From the NCBI GenBank assembly GCA_900491605.1, contig UESW01003901.1, positions 1,258,835 to 1,322,834 of the forward strand: 64,000 nt of DNA. The letters are read 5' to 3'. Position numbers and translations under genes: made by a program. The notes below the pieces were generated by a model, which had not been told where the DNA came from, made no database searches, and saw only the letters and a program-made list of their open reading frames with translations. Origin of the DNA: Calamus simplicifolius. Lineage: Eukaryota; Streptophyta; Magnoliopsida; Arecales; Arecaceae. Shown here piece after piece: positions 1-11,040 of the stretch. Every line of letters begins with the position of its first letter. The first letter of the stretch is position 1.

Positions 1-232
1 TGAAGGTAGCTTGGTCCTGTCGAGGCATAAGGATAGCTTGGTCCTGCCGAGGCATAAGATAGCTTGGTCCTACTGAGGTATGAAACAGCTCAGCTTCGTC
101 GAGGCACTATAGTAGGTCGGTTACATTTTGTCTTTTTCTGGATATGACTGTTAATTGACCCAAAGTCGAAAAGGACCTTTTCTTTTGTCACGTGCACTAA
201 TACCGATGCGGTGATGATCTTATCCCGCATCA
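1..232 (-). mobile_element. End of a Tat-like retrotransposon LTR (block A)
   Basis: This is the terminal ~230 bases of an LTR, cut by the window edge. It matches 32502-32729 in block C closely, including imperfect ~27-base repeats of the type AGCTTGGTCCTGCCGAGGCA. The LTR ends in GCATCA at 232 and is followed by GGAAT (233-237), the same 5-bp target duplication seen beside the block C element. The insertion therefore predates the A/C duplication. The - orientation is inferred from the block C element. Confidence 0.75.
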
Positions 233-1640
233 GGAATCAATATCCTACTAAAACTGAAAAGTTTATTTGAGATTGATATATTATTATAAAGAATAGTAAA
301 TTTACTTGCTTTATAAGTCATGAATTTATTTTAAATAATTAATGGATATCTATCTCTTTGATTTTTTTTACAAAGAAATTAATATCCTACTAAAATTGAA
401 AAGTTTATTTGAGATTGGTATCTTATTATAAAGATTTAGTAAATCTACTCACTTTATGAGTCAAGAATTTATTTTAAACATTTAATGGATACCTATGTCT
501 TTTTTTTTAAGCAATCAATATCCTACTAATACCGAAAAATTTATTTGAGATTGTATATTATCATAAAGAGTAGTAAATCTACTTGCTTTATGAGTCAAAA
601 ATTTATTTTAAACATTTAATGGATATCTATCTCTTTAGATTTTTTTTAAAAATAATATCCTAATAAAACTAAAAAGTCTATTTGAGATTGATGTCTTATT
701 ATAAAGAATAGTAAATTTACTTCAAGAATCTATTTAAACATTTAATGAATATCTATCTTTTGATTTTTTAAAAAAATCAATATCCTATTAAAACTAAAAA
801 GTTTATTTGAGATTGGTATCTTATTATAAAGATTAGTAAATCAACTCGCTTTATGAGTCATGAATTTATTTTAAACATTTAATGGATATCTTTATCTTTG
901 GTTTTTTTAAAAGCAATCAATATCCTATTAATACTAAAAATTTATTTGAGACTAGTATTTTATTATAAAGAGTAGTAAATCTACTTGCTTTATGAGTCAA
1001 AAATTTATTTTAAACATTTAATGGATATCTATATCTTTAGATTTTTTTTAAAAAATATTATCCTACTAAAACTGAAAGTTTATTTGAGATTGACATCTTA
1101 TTATAAAGAGTAGTAAATTTACTTGCTTTGATGAGCCAAAAATCTATTTTAAATGTTTAATGAATATTTCTCTTTGGTTTTTAAAAAGAAATCAATATCC
1201 TACTAAATTGAAAAGTTTATTTGAAATTGGTATTTATTATAGAGAACAGTAAATCTACTTGCATTATGAGTTAAAAATATTTTAAAAGAAATCAATATCC
1301 TACTAAATTGAAAAGTTTATTTGATATTGGTATTTTATTATAGAGAACAGTAAATCTACTTGCATTATGAGTTAAAAAAATATTTAAATATTTGATAGAT
1401 ATTTTTTTATTTTTCTAAGTAATTAATATTTTAAAATTAAAAATTTATTTAATATTGATATCTTATAAAGAGAAGAAAATCTATTTGCATTAAAGTTAAG
1501 AATCTATTATATATCTCTCTTTTGTTTTATTAAAGAAATCAATATCCCACTAAAATTAAATTTACTTAACATTGATATCTTATAAAGAATAAAAAAATTA
1601 TTTATTTTCAGAGTCAAATAATTTATTTTAAACATTTAAT
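233..1640. repeat. AT-rich satellite, ~137-bp monomers, block A
   Basis: About eleven diverged tandem monomers, each opening with a variant of ATCAATATCCTACTAAAACT followed by TTTATTTGAGATTG, ATTATAAAGA, AGTAAATCTACT and TTTAATGGATATCTAT. Monomer starts fall near 236, 377, 513, 650, 776, 914, 1052, 1190, 1289, 1420 and 1535. Monomers 2-3-4 resemble 5-6-7 more than their neighbours, which indicates a three-monomer higher-order unit of ~410 bp. The array sits just upstream of the AKR promoter. No coding capacity. Confidence 0.85.
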
Positions 1641-2054
1641 GGATGTTTTTTTCATTAACGATTCTATGTTATGGATTCCTCGTCCATTCTTTCCTCGGTC
1701 CTTTTATTTTTTATTTTTTCTTGGCCATCTCACTTTAATGCATCCTTTTCGATTTTGTACTTTAATACACACGCCAACCCAATCTCGAATGGAAAAGACT
1801 ACTACTACTACTACGTAGACTACGATCGTTATCCCCTCTTACTTGCTTCAGTTAAAGCTCGCGACTACGTAGTACGTACTAATGAATGGCTGTTTCAAGC
1901 CGTCGTACCGTGACTAAAAATTCAAAGCCTTTTTGATTCGCTAGCGCCTATGACGCGATCGCTTTATTTTACGAAATCGATATCGATTGGAAAAACCTAT
2001 TTATTTTATAAAATTCCACTATAAGTAGTAGTCAATTGAGGTTTAAGGTTAGAG
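1641..2054 (+). promoter_or_regulatory. Upstream/promoter region of AKR copy A
   Basis: Single-copy-looking region between the satellite and the AKR start, almost identical to 33641-34057 in block C. It has a short ACT microsatellite near 1798-1815, palindromic stretches such as CTACGTAGAC and GCGATCGC, and two TATA-like candidates: TTTATAAAA near 2003-2011 and CTATAAGTA near 2021-2029. The TATA call and any transcription start are inference. The 80-aa ORF at 1671-1913 here has no recognisable features and is not called. Confidence 0.4.
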
Positions 2055-4436
2055 ATGGCGAGCATTCCAAAGGCAAACCTGAGCTCCGACGACGCCCGGG
2101 CAATCCCCCTCGTGGGGTTGGGCACCGCCAGCATCCCAGTCGAGCCGGAGAAAATAAAGCCCGCCGTCCTTCAGGCCATCGAGCTGGGCTATCGCCATTT
2201 CGACACCGCTTCCCTCTACCAATCGGAGCAGTACCTCGGAGATGCCATCGCCGAAGCCTTGCAGCGGGGCCTCGTCGAATCCCGCAGCGAGCTCTTCGTC
2301 ACCTCCAAGCTCTGGTCCAGCGATGCCCACCGTGACCTCGTACTCCCAGCCCTCCAGAAGAGCCTCCGGTACTCACTAGAACGAACACCCTCCCTCTTCT
2401 ACTCTACAATATTCCCTCCCGTTTCTTCATCTTGTGTAATAATTCGATTGTAGCCACAGAATGTCCATATATTTTGACAGGATCGATACATAACTTTAAA
2501 GCAGTCTTCATGTACTATTATAATGCTATGAATATCTCTAACCCTGCTTTTCTGATCTTTTTTTTTTTTTTTCTTTTCTTGTACATATGTGCTCCTTTGA
2601 CATTGCTGTTTGTGGTGTAGAAATCTTCAGTTGGATTACCTTGATCTCTATTTAATTCATTGGCCTATGAGCTTAAAGCCTGGAGCTAGCAGTTTTCCCA
2701 TAAAGGAGGAAGACATTGTTCCCTTGGACTTGATTTCTGTTTGGCAAGCCATGGAGGAGTGCCAGAATCTTGGCTTGGCGAAGTCCATTGGGGTCAGCAA
2801 TTTCTCACAAAAGAAATTGGAAGAGTTGCTTGCATTTGCGAAAATACCTCCTGCTGTCAACCAGGTTTGTTGATCGTTGCTTTGTAGTGTTTAAGATTTT
2901 TGTGTAGAAGATGTAAGATATAGCCTATTTTGTAGTTGGAGGTGAATCCACTCTGGCAGCAGAAGAAGATAAGGAAGTTCTGCAAGGATAAGGGCATACA
3001 TGTAACTGGTTGCACTCCCTTAGGAGGCCAAGATTTACAAGGGAGCAAGAATCAGGTGTTGGAGACTGAAGTTCTCCAAGAGATAGCTAAGACCAAGGGG
3101 AAGACTGTGGCTCAGGTAGAATCAAATCCTCATCTTCCTTGGCTTTAATTGGTCTGCATGTTCTGATTCACCATTCTTCAGACTCAAATCAACTGATTGG
3201 TACTGTTAACTTTTTCTTATAACCAAGGAAAAAAAAAAAATTGTTATAGGCTTATAGGTTCTTTAATGTTCTGTTTTAGACATGTATCATAGTGAGTCCC
3301 ATGATTTTGTTTACCGAAAGTCATCCATTTTCAACATCGTAGTCTATTTAATGTTGCATGCTATATATGAAATATTTCTCGTCCAAGCCTTTTCCCATTA
3401 AATAGAGGGTCCATGCAGAGCACAACTAATTTGAGAAGGTGGCTGAAAATATATCTAGTATAAATCAAATATCAGTATATCCATATCTGTGTTCATTTCT
3501 TTTTTATTAAATACCAATGTGAATAATTACCAAATCAAATATACCACTAAGTGGCTACCTATTTTCTTTAAGAGTTCATTGGTGTTATATAAGTTAAATA
3601 GGATTTTAAGCAAGTTTGGATATTTGGATATGGATTGAATAATAATATATTTATATTTGTATTTGTTTTCTTTGACGGGTATGGGTACAGATATTAACAT
3701 TAGTCTAATGCTCAAATTTATATCATATCTAGATAAATTTAGATATAAAAATGTATCTAGACATATATTATCTAGTTCGCTTTCACTTCTATTGGAAAGT
3801 ACTAGCTAACTGATTATATGGCTGTTATCAATAGATGAATAGTCTAAATTGGTGCCACTAAGGCTAATTTAGGTGAGAGGGATATATAAGAATTGTGTAG
3901 AAGTATAATACTAGGTGGATAAGGAGATGTACTTATTTTTATAATTTTAGATTAAGCATTCAAAAAGCTATCCTTCAAAATCTCCTGGACTTGCAAAGAG
4001 TCTAAATGAGGTGATAAAATGATCTCTTTTGATATAGCATGTCCTGTTTCTTTTTTGTATAGAGAGAATCATGTTCATATCAAAAATACACATAAGCCAA
4101 AGAGCCAAAGAGCCAAAATGCAAAGAACTTCCATAAACTTTAAGCTTTTTTTTTAATTTTTTCTAACTCCTTCTTTACTATGGCTTGACTTAAATTTTTC
4201 TTCAGGTTGCCTTAAGATGGTTATACGAGCAAGGGGTGAGCATAGTAGTGAAAAGCTATAACAAGGAAAGGCTCAAGCAGAACATTGATATCTTTGATTG
4301 GGAATTAAGTGACGAAGAACATCAGAAAATTAGCCAAATTCCGCAACAAAAGAAATATTCGTTACTGTCTGTGCTCTCCAATGATCAGTCGAGTAAGCTG
4401 AGTTGCCTTTCAGAGTTCGATATCCTTGATGAGTAA
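2055..4436 (+). CDS. NADPH-dependent aldo-keto reductase (AKR4-like), copy A, four exons
   Basis: Exons by GT-AG boundaries: 2055-2368, 2621-2864, 2936-3115 and 4206-4436, giving 969 bp and 322 residues, the normal size for plant AKRs. The tetrad is intact: Asp50 and Tyr55 (RHFDTASLYQ), Lys85 (FVTSKLW) and His118 (YLIHWP). The SNF, VNQ and IVVKSYNKE motifs of the NADP(H) site follow. Family members reduce carbonyls in the cytosol; relatives include codeinone reductase-like, chalcone reductase-like and deoxymugineic acid synthase enzymes, and the substrate cannot be told from sequence. The ATG at 2055 follows a purine-rich leader and matches family N-termini. Exon 1 is strongly GC-rich and the rest AT-rich, a monocot gene pattern. 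No in-frame stops, so likely functional. A near-identical paralogue lies at 34058-36459. Confidence 0.92.
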
Positions 4437-4454
4437 TCAACCAAGATTACCCTT

Positions 4455-4588
4455 GATGAGCAATAAAGCAAAGGTGTTGGATGATTCTAGAATAAATTAT
4501 AATTATACTCCAGAGACAAATGATGAGCAATAAAGCAAAGGTGTTGGATGATTATAGAATAAATTATAATTACATTCCAGAGACAAAT
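4455..4588 (+). repeat. 67-bp tandem duplication in AKR 3' UTR, with poly(A) signals
   Basis: Two nearly identical 67-bp units, 4455-4521 and 4522-4588, each carrying AATAAA (first at 4462-4467) inside GAGCAATAAAGC. The duplication is also present downstream of AKR copy C, so it predates the gene duplication. The AATAAA motifs are plausible polyadenylation signals; this use is inferred. Confidence 0.7.
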
Positions 4589-4911
4589 AATTCTATCTTT
4601 TAATCTTTTGGTTTTATATTTTTTTTCTCCATGGTTGGTTATATATTTTTTGCTCTTGGCTAATGCAACCCTAAATTATACTCCTTTGTCTTCTACGTGG
4701 TTATCATACGGATTAAACAAGTTCCTTTTTTTCTTTTCTAATTAATAAACAATAGGTGATGTGTACTTAAGCATACAAATTGGAGCAGCAATAAATTTAT
4801 AGAAACCAACACTAGAGGTACATGGAGAGATGCTCAGGGACTATATACGAGTATATACATTAGACTGAACTTTCATTGACTAAGCCTAAAAATCTAATAA
4901 TGCATTGGGGT
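4589..4911. other. Intergenic, no gene seen (AKR A downstream flank)
   Basis: AT-rich flank between the AKR 3' end and the TRIM element, nearly identical to ~36660-36954 in block C. From about 4752 onward it also matches block B (17067 onward). No gene recognised. Confidence 0.6.
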
Positions 4912-6001
4912 TGTAACACCCCATTGAATGGAAAAGAAAGTCTTATATGCTTATAACTCAACGCCATTTACTATTCATTAACTTTCACTCGATTTTTTGG
5001 ACCACATAGTTTTGGCTCATTAGCGAGTTAATTGGATCAGCAAGTGGACTTGAGATATTACAAATGCTATCAAAATCGATCCAGTCTGTGAAAGTTGGTT
5101 GGCATCAGAAAAAGGTTACCCATGGGATGATGGGACTCAGTTGGTGGGCAAAAAAAAAAAGATTACTCATGGGATTGTGGTAGAGTGTTGCCATGGTGTG
5201 AAGCCACCCTTGCAGCACAATGACTCGAGTCAAGGTAAATTCTAGCTAGCTTATGGCATGTGACGAGAACGTTGCATTATAAGGAAGGATATTGTAATAC
5301 TCCAAAAATAGTCCCATATTGGATGGAAAAAAAATGTATTATGTGCTTATGCTTAAGTTTACTCGGCTTGGTAATGAGTTAGTTGGACTAGCAGGTGAGC
5401 TTGGGGTATTATAAATGGTATCAGAACTGATCCGAGTGCGAAAGTTGGTGGATATAAGGAAAGAGCTCTCCCATGTTGTGGAGCCACTCTTACAGTACAT
5501 GGCGTGTAACGAGAATGCTGCATTATAAAAGAGAGATTGTAATGCACCAAAAATAGTCTCATATCGGATGGGAAAGAAATGTGTTATGTGCTTATAACTT
5601 AAGTTTATCTGCTACCAATTAACTTTTACTCAAATTTTTAGGCCATATAAATTCGGTTCTCTAACGAGTTAATTGGATCAGCAAGTAGGGCTTGAGGCAT
5701 TATAAATTGCATTAGAGAAGACTCGAGTGTGCAGAAGTTGATGGATATAAGGAAAGGGCTACCCATAGGATAGTGGTAGAGTCTCCCATTGCATGGAGCC
5801 ATTCTTGCAGCACTAACGACCTAGCTCAGGGTATATTCTATCTAATATGTGGCATGCGATGAGGATGTCGCATTATAAAAAGTAAAGATTATAGCACTTA
5901 AAGAAAAATGTTATGTGCTTATAACTTAAGCCTAATTTTTATTCAAAATTTTAAATGGTTAACAAATTAATTAGATCAATAAATAGGCTTTGAGCATTAC
6001 A
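4912..6001 (+). mobile_element. Tandem TRIM (miniature LTR retrotransposon), block A
   Basis: Four short LTR-like repeats (4912-5062, 5293-5413, 5538-5704, 5890-6001) alternate with three internal segments. LTRs start TGTAACACC/TGTAATACTCC/TGTAATGCACC and end near ATTACA/ATTATA. After the second LTR comes TGGTATCAGAAC (5416-5427), a primer-binding site matching initiator tRNA-Met. The whole unit is flanked by a perfect 5-bp target duplication GGGGT (4907-4911 and 6002-6006). It has no coding capacity, as expected of TRIMs. The same element is at 17225-19443 and 36960-39079. Confidence 0.8.
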
Positions 6002-6776
6002 GGGGTGCATGTGAAATCATCGCTTCTCGTTAGAGGCTAGAAAAATTTTGTTTGGTAATTCTCACCTAGTTTAGAAAATATATCATATTATATGCATGAC
6101 AGCATGGTATTGGCTGATACCACCAGGGAGAATTGATAGTGTATTTTTAATTAAAAAAATCATTAGGTTTACTGTATACATTGAGAATGCAAATTCTCCG
6201 GTCCTCCCGTATACTGTCATGTGGTATGGCTGATGTGGCCTCTTGCTGTGATTGTGATTCTCATATACTGGACCAATTGTCAACTGCCTTTGGATTGGTG
6301 CTCTATGTGGGAAATCATTTGATGCTGAGGAACAGCACCATATGAGAATTTAATTTTGACAAATTTTGCAGCGACACTAGGGGTCTCAATTCCAGAGCAT
6401 TGTCCAGTTCTAGAATAGTGTAATAAAATGAAGAAGGTAATATGTGTCTTGGATTATTATATTCTCTCTCCGTCTTAACTGTATACATTTGGTTTCCCTA
6501 TCAAGATGTAATGATCTTTGAATTTGGTTGAGACCATTCTCTGTCCAAAATAAACAATGCAGAACCAACAGAACAACATACACAATTTGTTCCAATATGC
6601 ACTAAGACGGTTCAACAAAATATGTGTATCAACTTTGATCTTTGTATTATCTGTAGCGCGAATGCTTTGAGATTACATCAGAAATACATTAGAATTCTCT
6701 CATTCTGTTATAATATTATTGATTGTTGCGTTGCAGAAACATTAGATGTTAATTTTTACCAAAGCGCAATTAATTT
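6002..6776. other. Intergenic flank of TRIM, block A; no gene seen
   Basis: AT-rich DNA homologous to 19444-20300 (B) and 39080-39990 (C). Relative to C it lacks a segment with GGAGGATGCCTTCCTTGAAG. No ORF with family features. It ends exactly where an LTR (TGTTGATGC) begins at 6777; in B and C the homologous sequence continues uninterrupted. Confidence 0.6.
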
Positions 6777-7158
6777 TGTTGATGCTAAATTACCGTTCTC
6801 GAACGTCCGCAAGCGTTCGGTTGCCTCCTCCAGTGAGCTCGGATCCTCCGGTGAGCTTCTTGCGCCTGTGGGCCTGCAAACAACTTCCGGGGATCGAAGA
6901 TTCTGGTGGGGACCTTCCGACGCTCAAGTCAGTGCTCTGGACAATAGTCGTGAGCTTGAGGAAGCTCAAAAGAGGAAAGAAGAGAGAGGCTTAGAGCCGT
7001 GCTTTCTGTGGGCAAGAATGAGCGTTAAGAGTGTAATGAGTTCTCAGTTCTTAGTCATATGGTCGGGGGTCCCTCTTACCCATTTTATAGATGCTTAGAG
7101 CATGCTAGCCTTGGGGCATGATCACTTGTCAGAGCATTGATGATAGGGGTAGCACAGT
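6777..7158 (-). mobile_element. Tat-type LTR, left part, split by a nested insertion
   Basis: LTR begins TGTTGATGC at 6777 and continues after the nested element at 15898. It shares the block CCGACGCTCAAGTCA with the Tat LTRs at 20985 and 50619, so it belongs to a related family in - orientation. The ACAGT at 7154-7158 is the left target duplication of the Tekay-like element. The ORF at 6622-7098 simply runs across this boundary. Confidence 0.7.
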
Positions 7159-9955
7159 TGTAAACCCCGATAAATTAATTGTGGGGAGGAAAACTCTCGG
7201 TATTTAATTGGGGTCACTTAGCACCTAGAGTTATTTTGACATTTAAGTTCCCTGTATGACGCTTGGATTCCCGAGTCTATGCGTGTCTGATGGGTTTCCG
7301 AGTCCCTGGACTGAAGCGTTGCGTAGGGGATTATTTATATGATGGAGGGGGACTCCCTCCATCATCCTGGCGTCCGTTTCCTTCAGGTAATCCCCTAGTC
7401 CAGAGAGAGAGAAAGCGAGCGTGAGAGAGAGAGAGAGAGAGAGGGTGACAGAGAGAACGTGAGAGACAGAGAGAGAGAGTTGCCGATCGATTGTTGTTCA
7501 GGCCCGGCGGCGTGCTCGCCGCCTCGCCGGGCCTGAGCTTTGGCCGGCGACCCCGCCGGCACCGGGGGAGGTGTCTGGCGGGGTGGTGGTGGAGAGAGAG
7601 AAGAGAGAGAGGGCCAATCGGCCCTTCTCTCGTGCGGTGGCGGAAGCCGGTTCGGGCTCGGCGGTTGGTTTGGGCCCGGCGGCGTGCTCGCCGCCTCGCC
7701 GGGTCTGAGCTTCGACCTGTCACCTCCACCGACGCCAGGCGTGCGTCCGGTGGAGGTCCGGCCGGCCAAGGTGGCCGGCCGTGCCGCCGGCACAGTGACG
7801 TGCGCGCGGATGTGAGAGAGAAGAAAGTGAAAAATTGAGAGAGAGAAGGAGGATTGGTGACCGGCCGCGGCGGCGGCCGGCTCTGGCCTGGCCACCGGCG
7901 GCCGGGCCACCCTCAATTTGGCCGGCGGCGGCCCTGGCCGCCGGCGAGATACCCGTCCCCTGTTCGGTGAAACAGGGGATCGGGTGGGTTGTGATGAACT
8001 GGGCCGGCTGGGCCGGCCGGTTCAGGGCTTTGGGCCGTGCAGCAATGAAAGTTTGGGCTGATTTTTGGGCCCCATAACGGGCCGGGATTAGCAAATATTA
8101 TATGGCTAGAATCTGGTGAATTCTAGTTTCTTGGGGTATTTTATTTTCCCAATTGAGTGTGTATAGTGGGAGTTATTCGAGCCCAAAGTTGGGCCCGTGA
8201 AATAGTCTGGGTAGAAATTCTAAGGGTCATTTTAATATTCTTTGCTAATAAATTAATTGTGTAAAATGATCCTGTAGGTGCTCAGATATCTGACTAGCTG
8301 ATATATATACCTGTTGGATTGCGTACTGAGGTAAGTAAGCCAGTTTATCAGTATTTAATAATTTATTTTATTTATTATATGAATATTTAAATGGTAAATT
8401 ATATTGTGACACGAAGAATTGTTATGGCTAAATTGTAAGTAGATGAGTACATTGTTGTTTATGTGCTATGATTTCATATGTGGATGCTATGCATGAGAGA
8501 TGCAGTTATTATTACATTAATGTGATATTTTACATGCAATTGTTAAGTAAGTATAATCCATTGTTTATGCAATATAAAGATGTTATTAATATGTTTGTGC
8601 ATGCTGTGAGGTACTGCTATGTATCGCCGCGGTTCTCCTTTATCATGTCATACCACACACGCATCTAGAGGATGTGTTCTGATGATTTATGCCACACACA
8701 TCTAGAGGATGTGTTCTGCTTGGTTCGAGGTGGCATCACACATATAGAGTATGTGTTCTGGTGGATTATGATATGGTGTGACCCTGGTATTTGGACCCTT
8801 TCAGTAGGGGGATACTTGTTGGTACACTATTGGGATATTGCAGGGCCGTGGGTCACATTTGCAGCTACCTTTGAGGGTATAAACAGTGGGTTTACTTACA
8901 TTGCATGTTGAGTATTTGTGTGCTATTATTGAGAATGATTTCATATGTGGATGCTATGCATGAGAGATGCAGTTATTATTATATTGATGTGATATATTTC
9001 ATGCAATTGTTAAGTAAGTATAATCCACTGTTTATGCAATATGAAGATGTTATTGATATGTTTGTGCATGATGTGAGGTGCTGTTAGGTGTCGCCGCGGT
9101 TCTCCTTTATCATGTCATACCACACACACATCTAGAGGATGTGTTCTGATGATTTATGCCACACACATCTAGAGGATGTGTTCTGATGATTTATGCCACA
9201 TACACGTCTAGAGGATGTGTTCTGTTTATTTATGCCATTCACACGTCTAGAGGATGTGTTCTGCTTGGGTTCGAGATGGCATCACGCATCTAGAGGATGT
9301 GTTCTGAGTTACTATGAGGTGGCATCACACATCTAGAGGATGTGTTCTGCTTGGTTCGAGGTGGCATCATACATATGGAGTATGTGTTCTTATGGATTAT
9401 GATATGGCGTGACCCTGGTATCTGGACCCTTTCAGTAGGGGATGCTTGTTGGTACACTATTGAGATATTGCAGGGCCGTGGGTCACATTTACAGCTACCA
9501 TTGAGAGTATAAATAGTGGGTTTACTTACATTGCATATTTGAGTATTTGTGGAATGTTAAGCATGCAAATCATTTATATGCTTATAGATTGTTATGCTAT
9601 GATTTGACTGTATAACGTGGCTTACTTATTGAGTGTAAGCTCATAAAAATCTTACAATGTTTTTATCAGAGCCACGAGATTGAAGATGGATGGTTGGGGT
9701 GATGGATCTTCTATTAAATAAATCAAGACTCATTATTTTGTTGTAACCCCAGTATTACTTATGTGTAGGGCTTGATGCCCAAACTTTATTATTGTGGTGT
9801 GTAAGGGTTTGTAACCCAAAACTTTTAGTATTCAGTGATGTATTTGACCTGATTATATATATAATTGTGTTATGTTAAAAATTTTGTGACGCTTTGTGTG
9901 CCCGGCACGCGGCGGGTTGTCACCCTAGCCCGATATTTGGGTCTGGGGCGTGACA
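7159..9955 (+). repeat. 5' LTR of the Tekay-like element
   Basis: 2797 bp, TGTAAACC...GTGACA. It contains a GA-rich microsatellite (~7409-7482), a GGCCGGCGG-type GC-rich island (~7490-8060), an internal duplication (~8461-8600 repeated at ~8931-9090) and a cluster of palindrome-containing repeats (8640-8760 and 9110-9370). Long ORFs in the GC-rich island are composition artefacts. Confidence 0.92.
9110..9375. repeat. Palindrome-centred minisatellite in 5' LTR
   Basis: Six or seven copies of a ~36-bp unit with the core CACATCTAGAGGATGTG, a short inverted repeat centred on TCTAGA, followed by TTCTG. More copies lie at 8650-8760 in the same LTR. The 3' LTR has the matching array. Confidence 0.8.
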
Positions 9956-9962
9956 GCTTTAG

Positions 9963-9976
9963 TGGTATCAGAGCCA
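9963..9976 (+). other. Primer-binding site (initiator tRNA-Met)
   Basis: TGGTATCAGAGCCA lies 7 bases after the 5' LTR end. It matches the complement of the 3' end of plant initiator tRNA-Met, the usual primer of this retrotransposon class. Confidence 0.92.
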
Positions 9977-11040
9977 GGTTTTGACCTTAGGGACACATGC
10001 GTGATGACACTCTAGGCAAAATACTAGGATGATATGGAGACAATTAGGAATTTTATGAATTATGCTTTGGAAGCTTGAAATTTAAAGTTTATCAAGATAT
10101 TAATTGAATTACAAGTTTGATAGGAATTGAGAATGAACCATCGCAAGCGAATGATATTATGTGGGCTCCCTGGCTGGTAGCCTTGATCAGTGGGAGGTCA
10201 AGGGGCTTCTAGAGGTTTTAGCTCCATTAAACTTGTTGGAAATGATTCGTAGCAGTTTCAGACCTTTAAATAATATGGGAGATGAAATTTTAATTGGATA
10301 TACAATAAAAGATAGATGAATATATGGAATAAACATAGTAGTGGAAAATTTCAATTGATGACTAATATGACTAAGATAACATCATTATGTTCATATTGTA
10401 ATTGAGTTGATATGTGGATTTGGAGTTAGTAAATCTAAATTTGAATGTGGATGTATATAATGAATTTTTATTTGTAGAACTTACATTGTTGATATTGTAA
10501 GTTTAAGATTATGAGCTAATCTGCTGGTTATAGGGATGATTAATATTGATGATATTTTGGGAATGAAATAGTTAACTACATATTTTTGATCAATTACAAT
10601 TGAGTACTTTCTGAATTTGAGTCTGGATGGATAAGTATATATAGTGAATTTTACTAAGAGAACTTTTATTATGGATATTACATGTTCAAAACTGATTGTT
10701 ATTTTGCTAGATATGGAGATGGTTGATGCTGATGTTAATGAAGTGGTTGACTGCATATTATATTATGATGGATCATTTAGGAAGATTATAAAATTTTAAA
10801 TTCTGAGACAATTACTGTTTAAGTTTTTGAGAGCAGTAGACTCTATTAATCTTTAGAACTGATTTTGGCTATAAATGACCAAATATTTTGATGGTAGAAA
10901 GTGAAAGATTTTAGCAAGAATGAGAATAAGATAAACTTCACTGATAAAGAATTTCATGGGGATTTTCATTTTTATAGACTTCTGAATCAAGATATCTATT
11001 CATTAATTTATTGTGCCTTTCTTCATAGTTCCTAAGGAGA
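9977..11040 (+). other. Decayed gag region, no ORF recognised
   Basis: This is where gag and protease would be expected, but only AT-rich sequence full of stops in all frames is seen. I cannot identify any gag or zinc-knuckle motif here. Confidence 0.5.

Noticed and set aside
1671..1913. 80-aa ORF upstream of AKR (also at 33670-33939)
   Set aside because: No domain, and it diverges by frame-changing indels between the two copies; part of the promoter region.
2049..2330. Antisense ORF over AKR exon 1 (also at 34052-34333)
   Set aside because: Shadow of the GC-rich coding exon.
6622..7098. 158-aa ORF
   Set aside because: Runs across the boundary between flank and LTR; no family features.
7331..8094. 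Overlapping Arg/Pro/Gly-rich ORFs on both strands
   Set aside because: They lie in the GC-rich, GA-repeat part of an LTR, recur in the other LTR (13298-14120), and have no consistent frame or domain.
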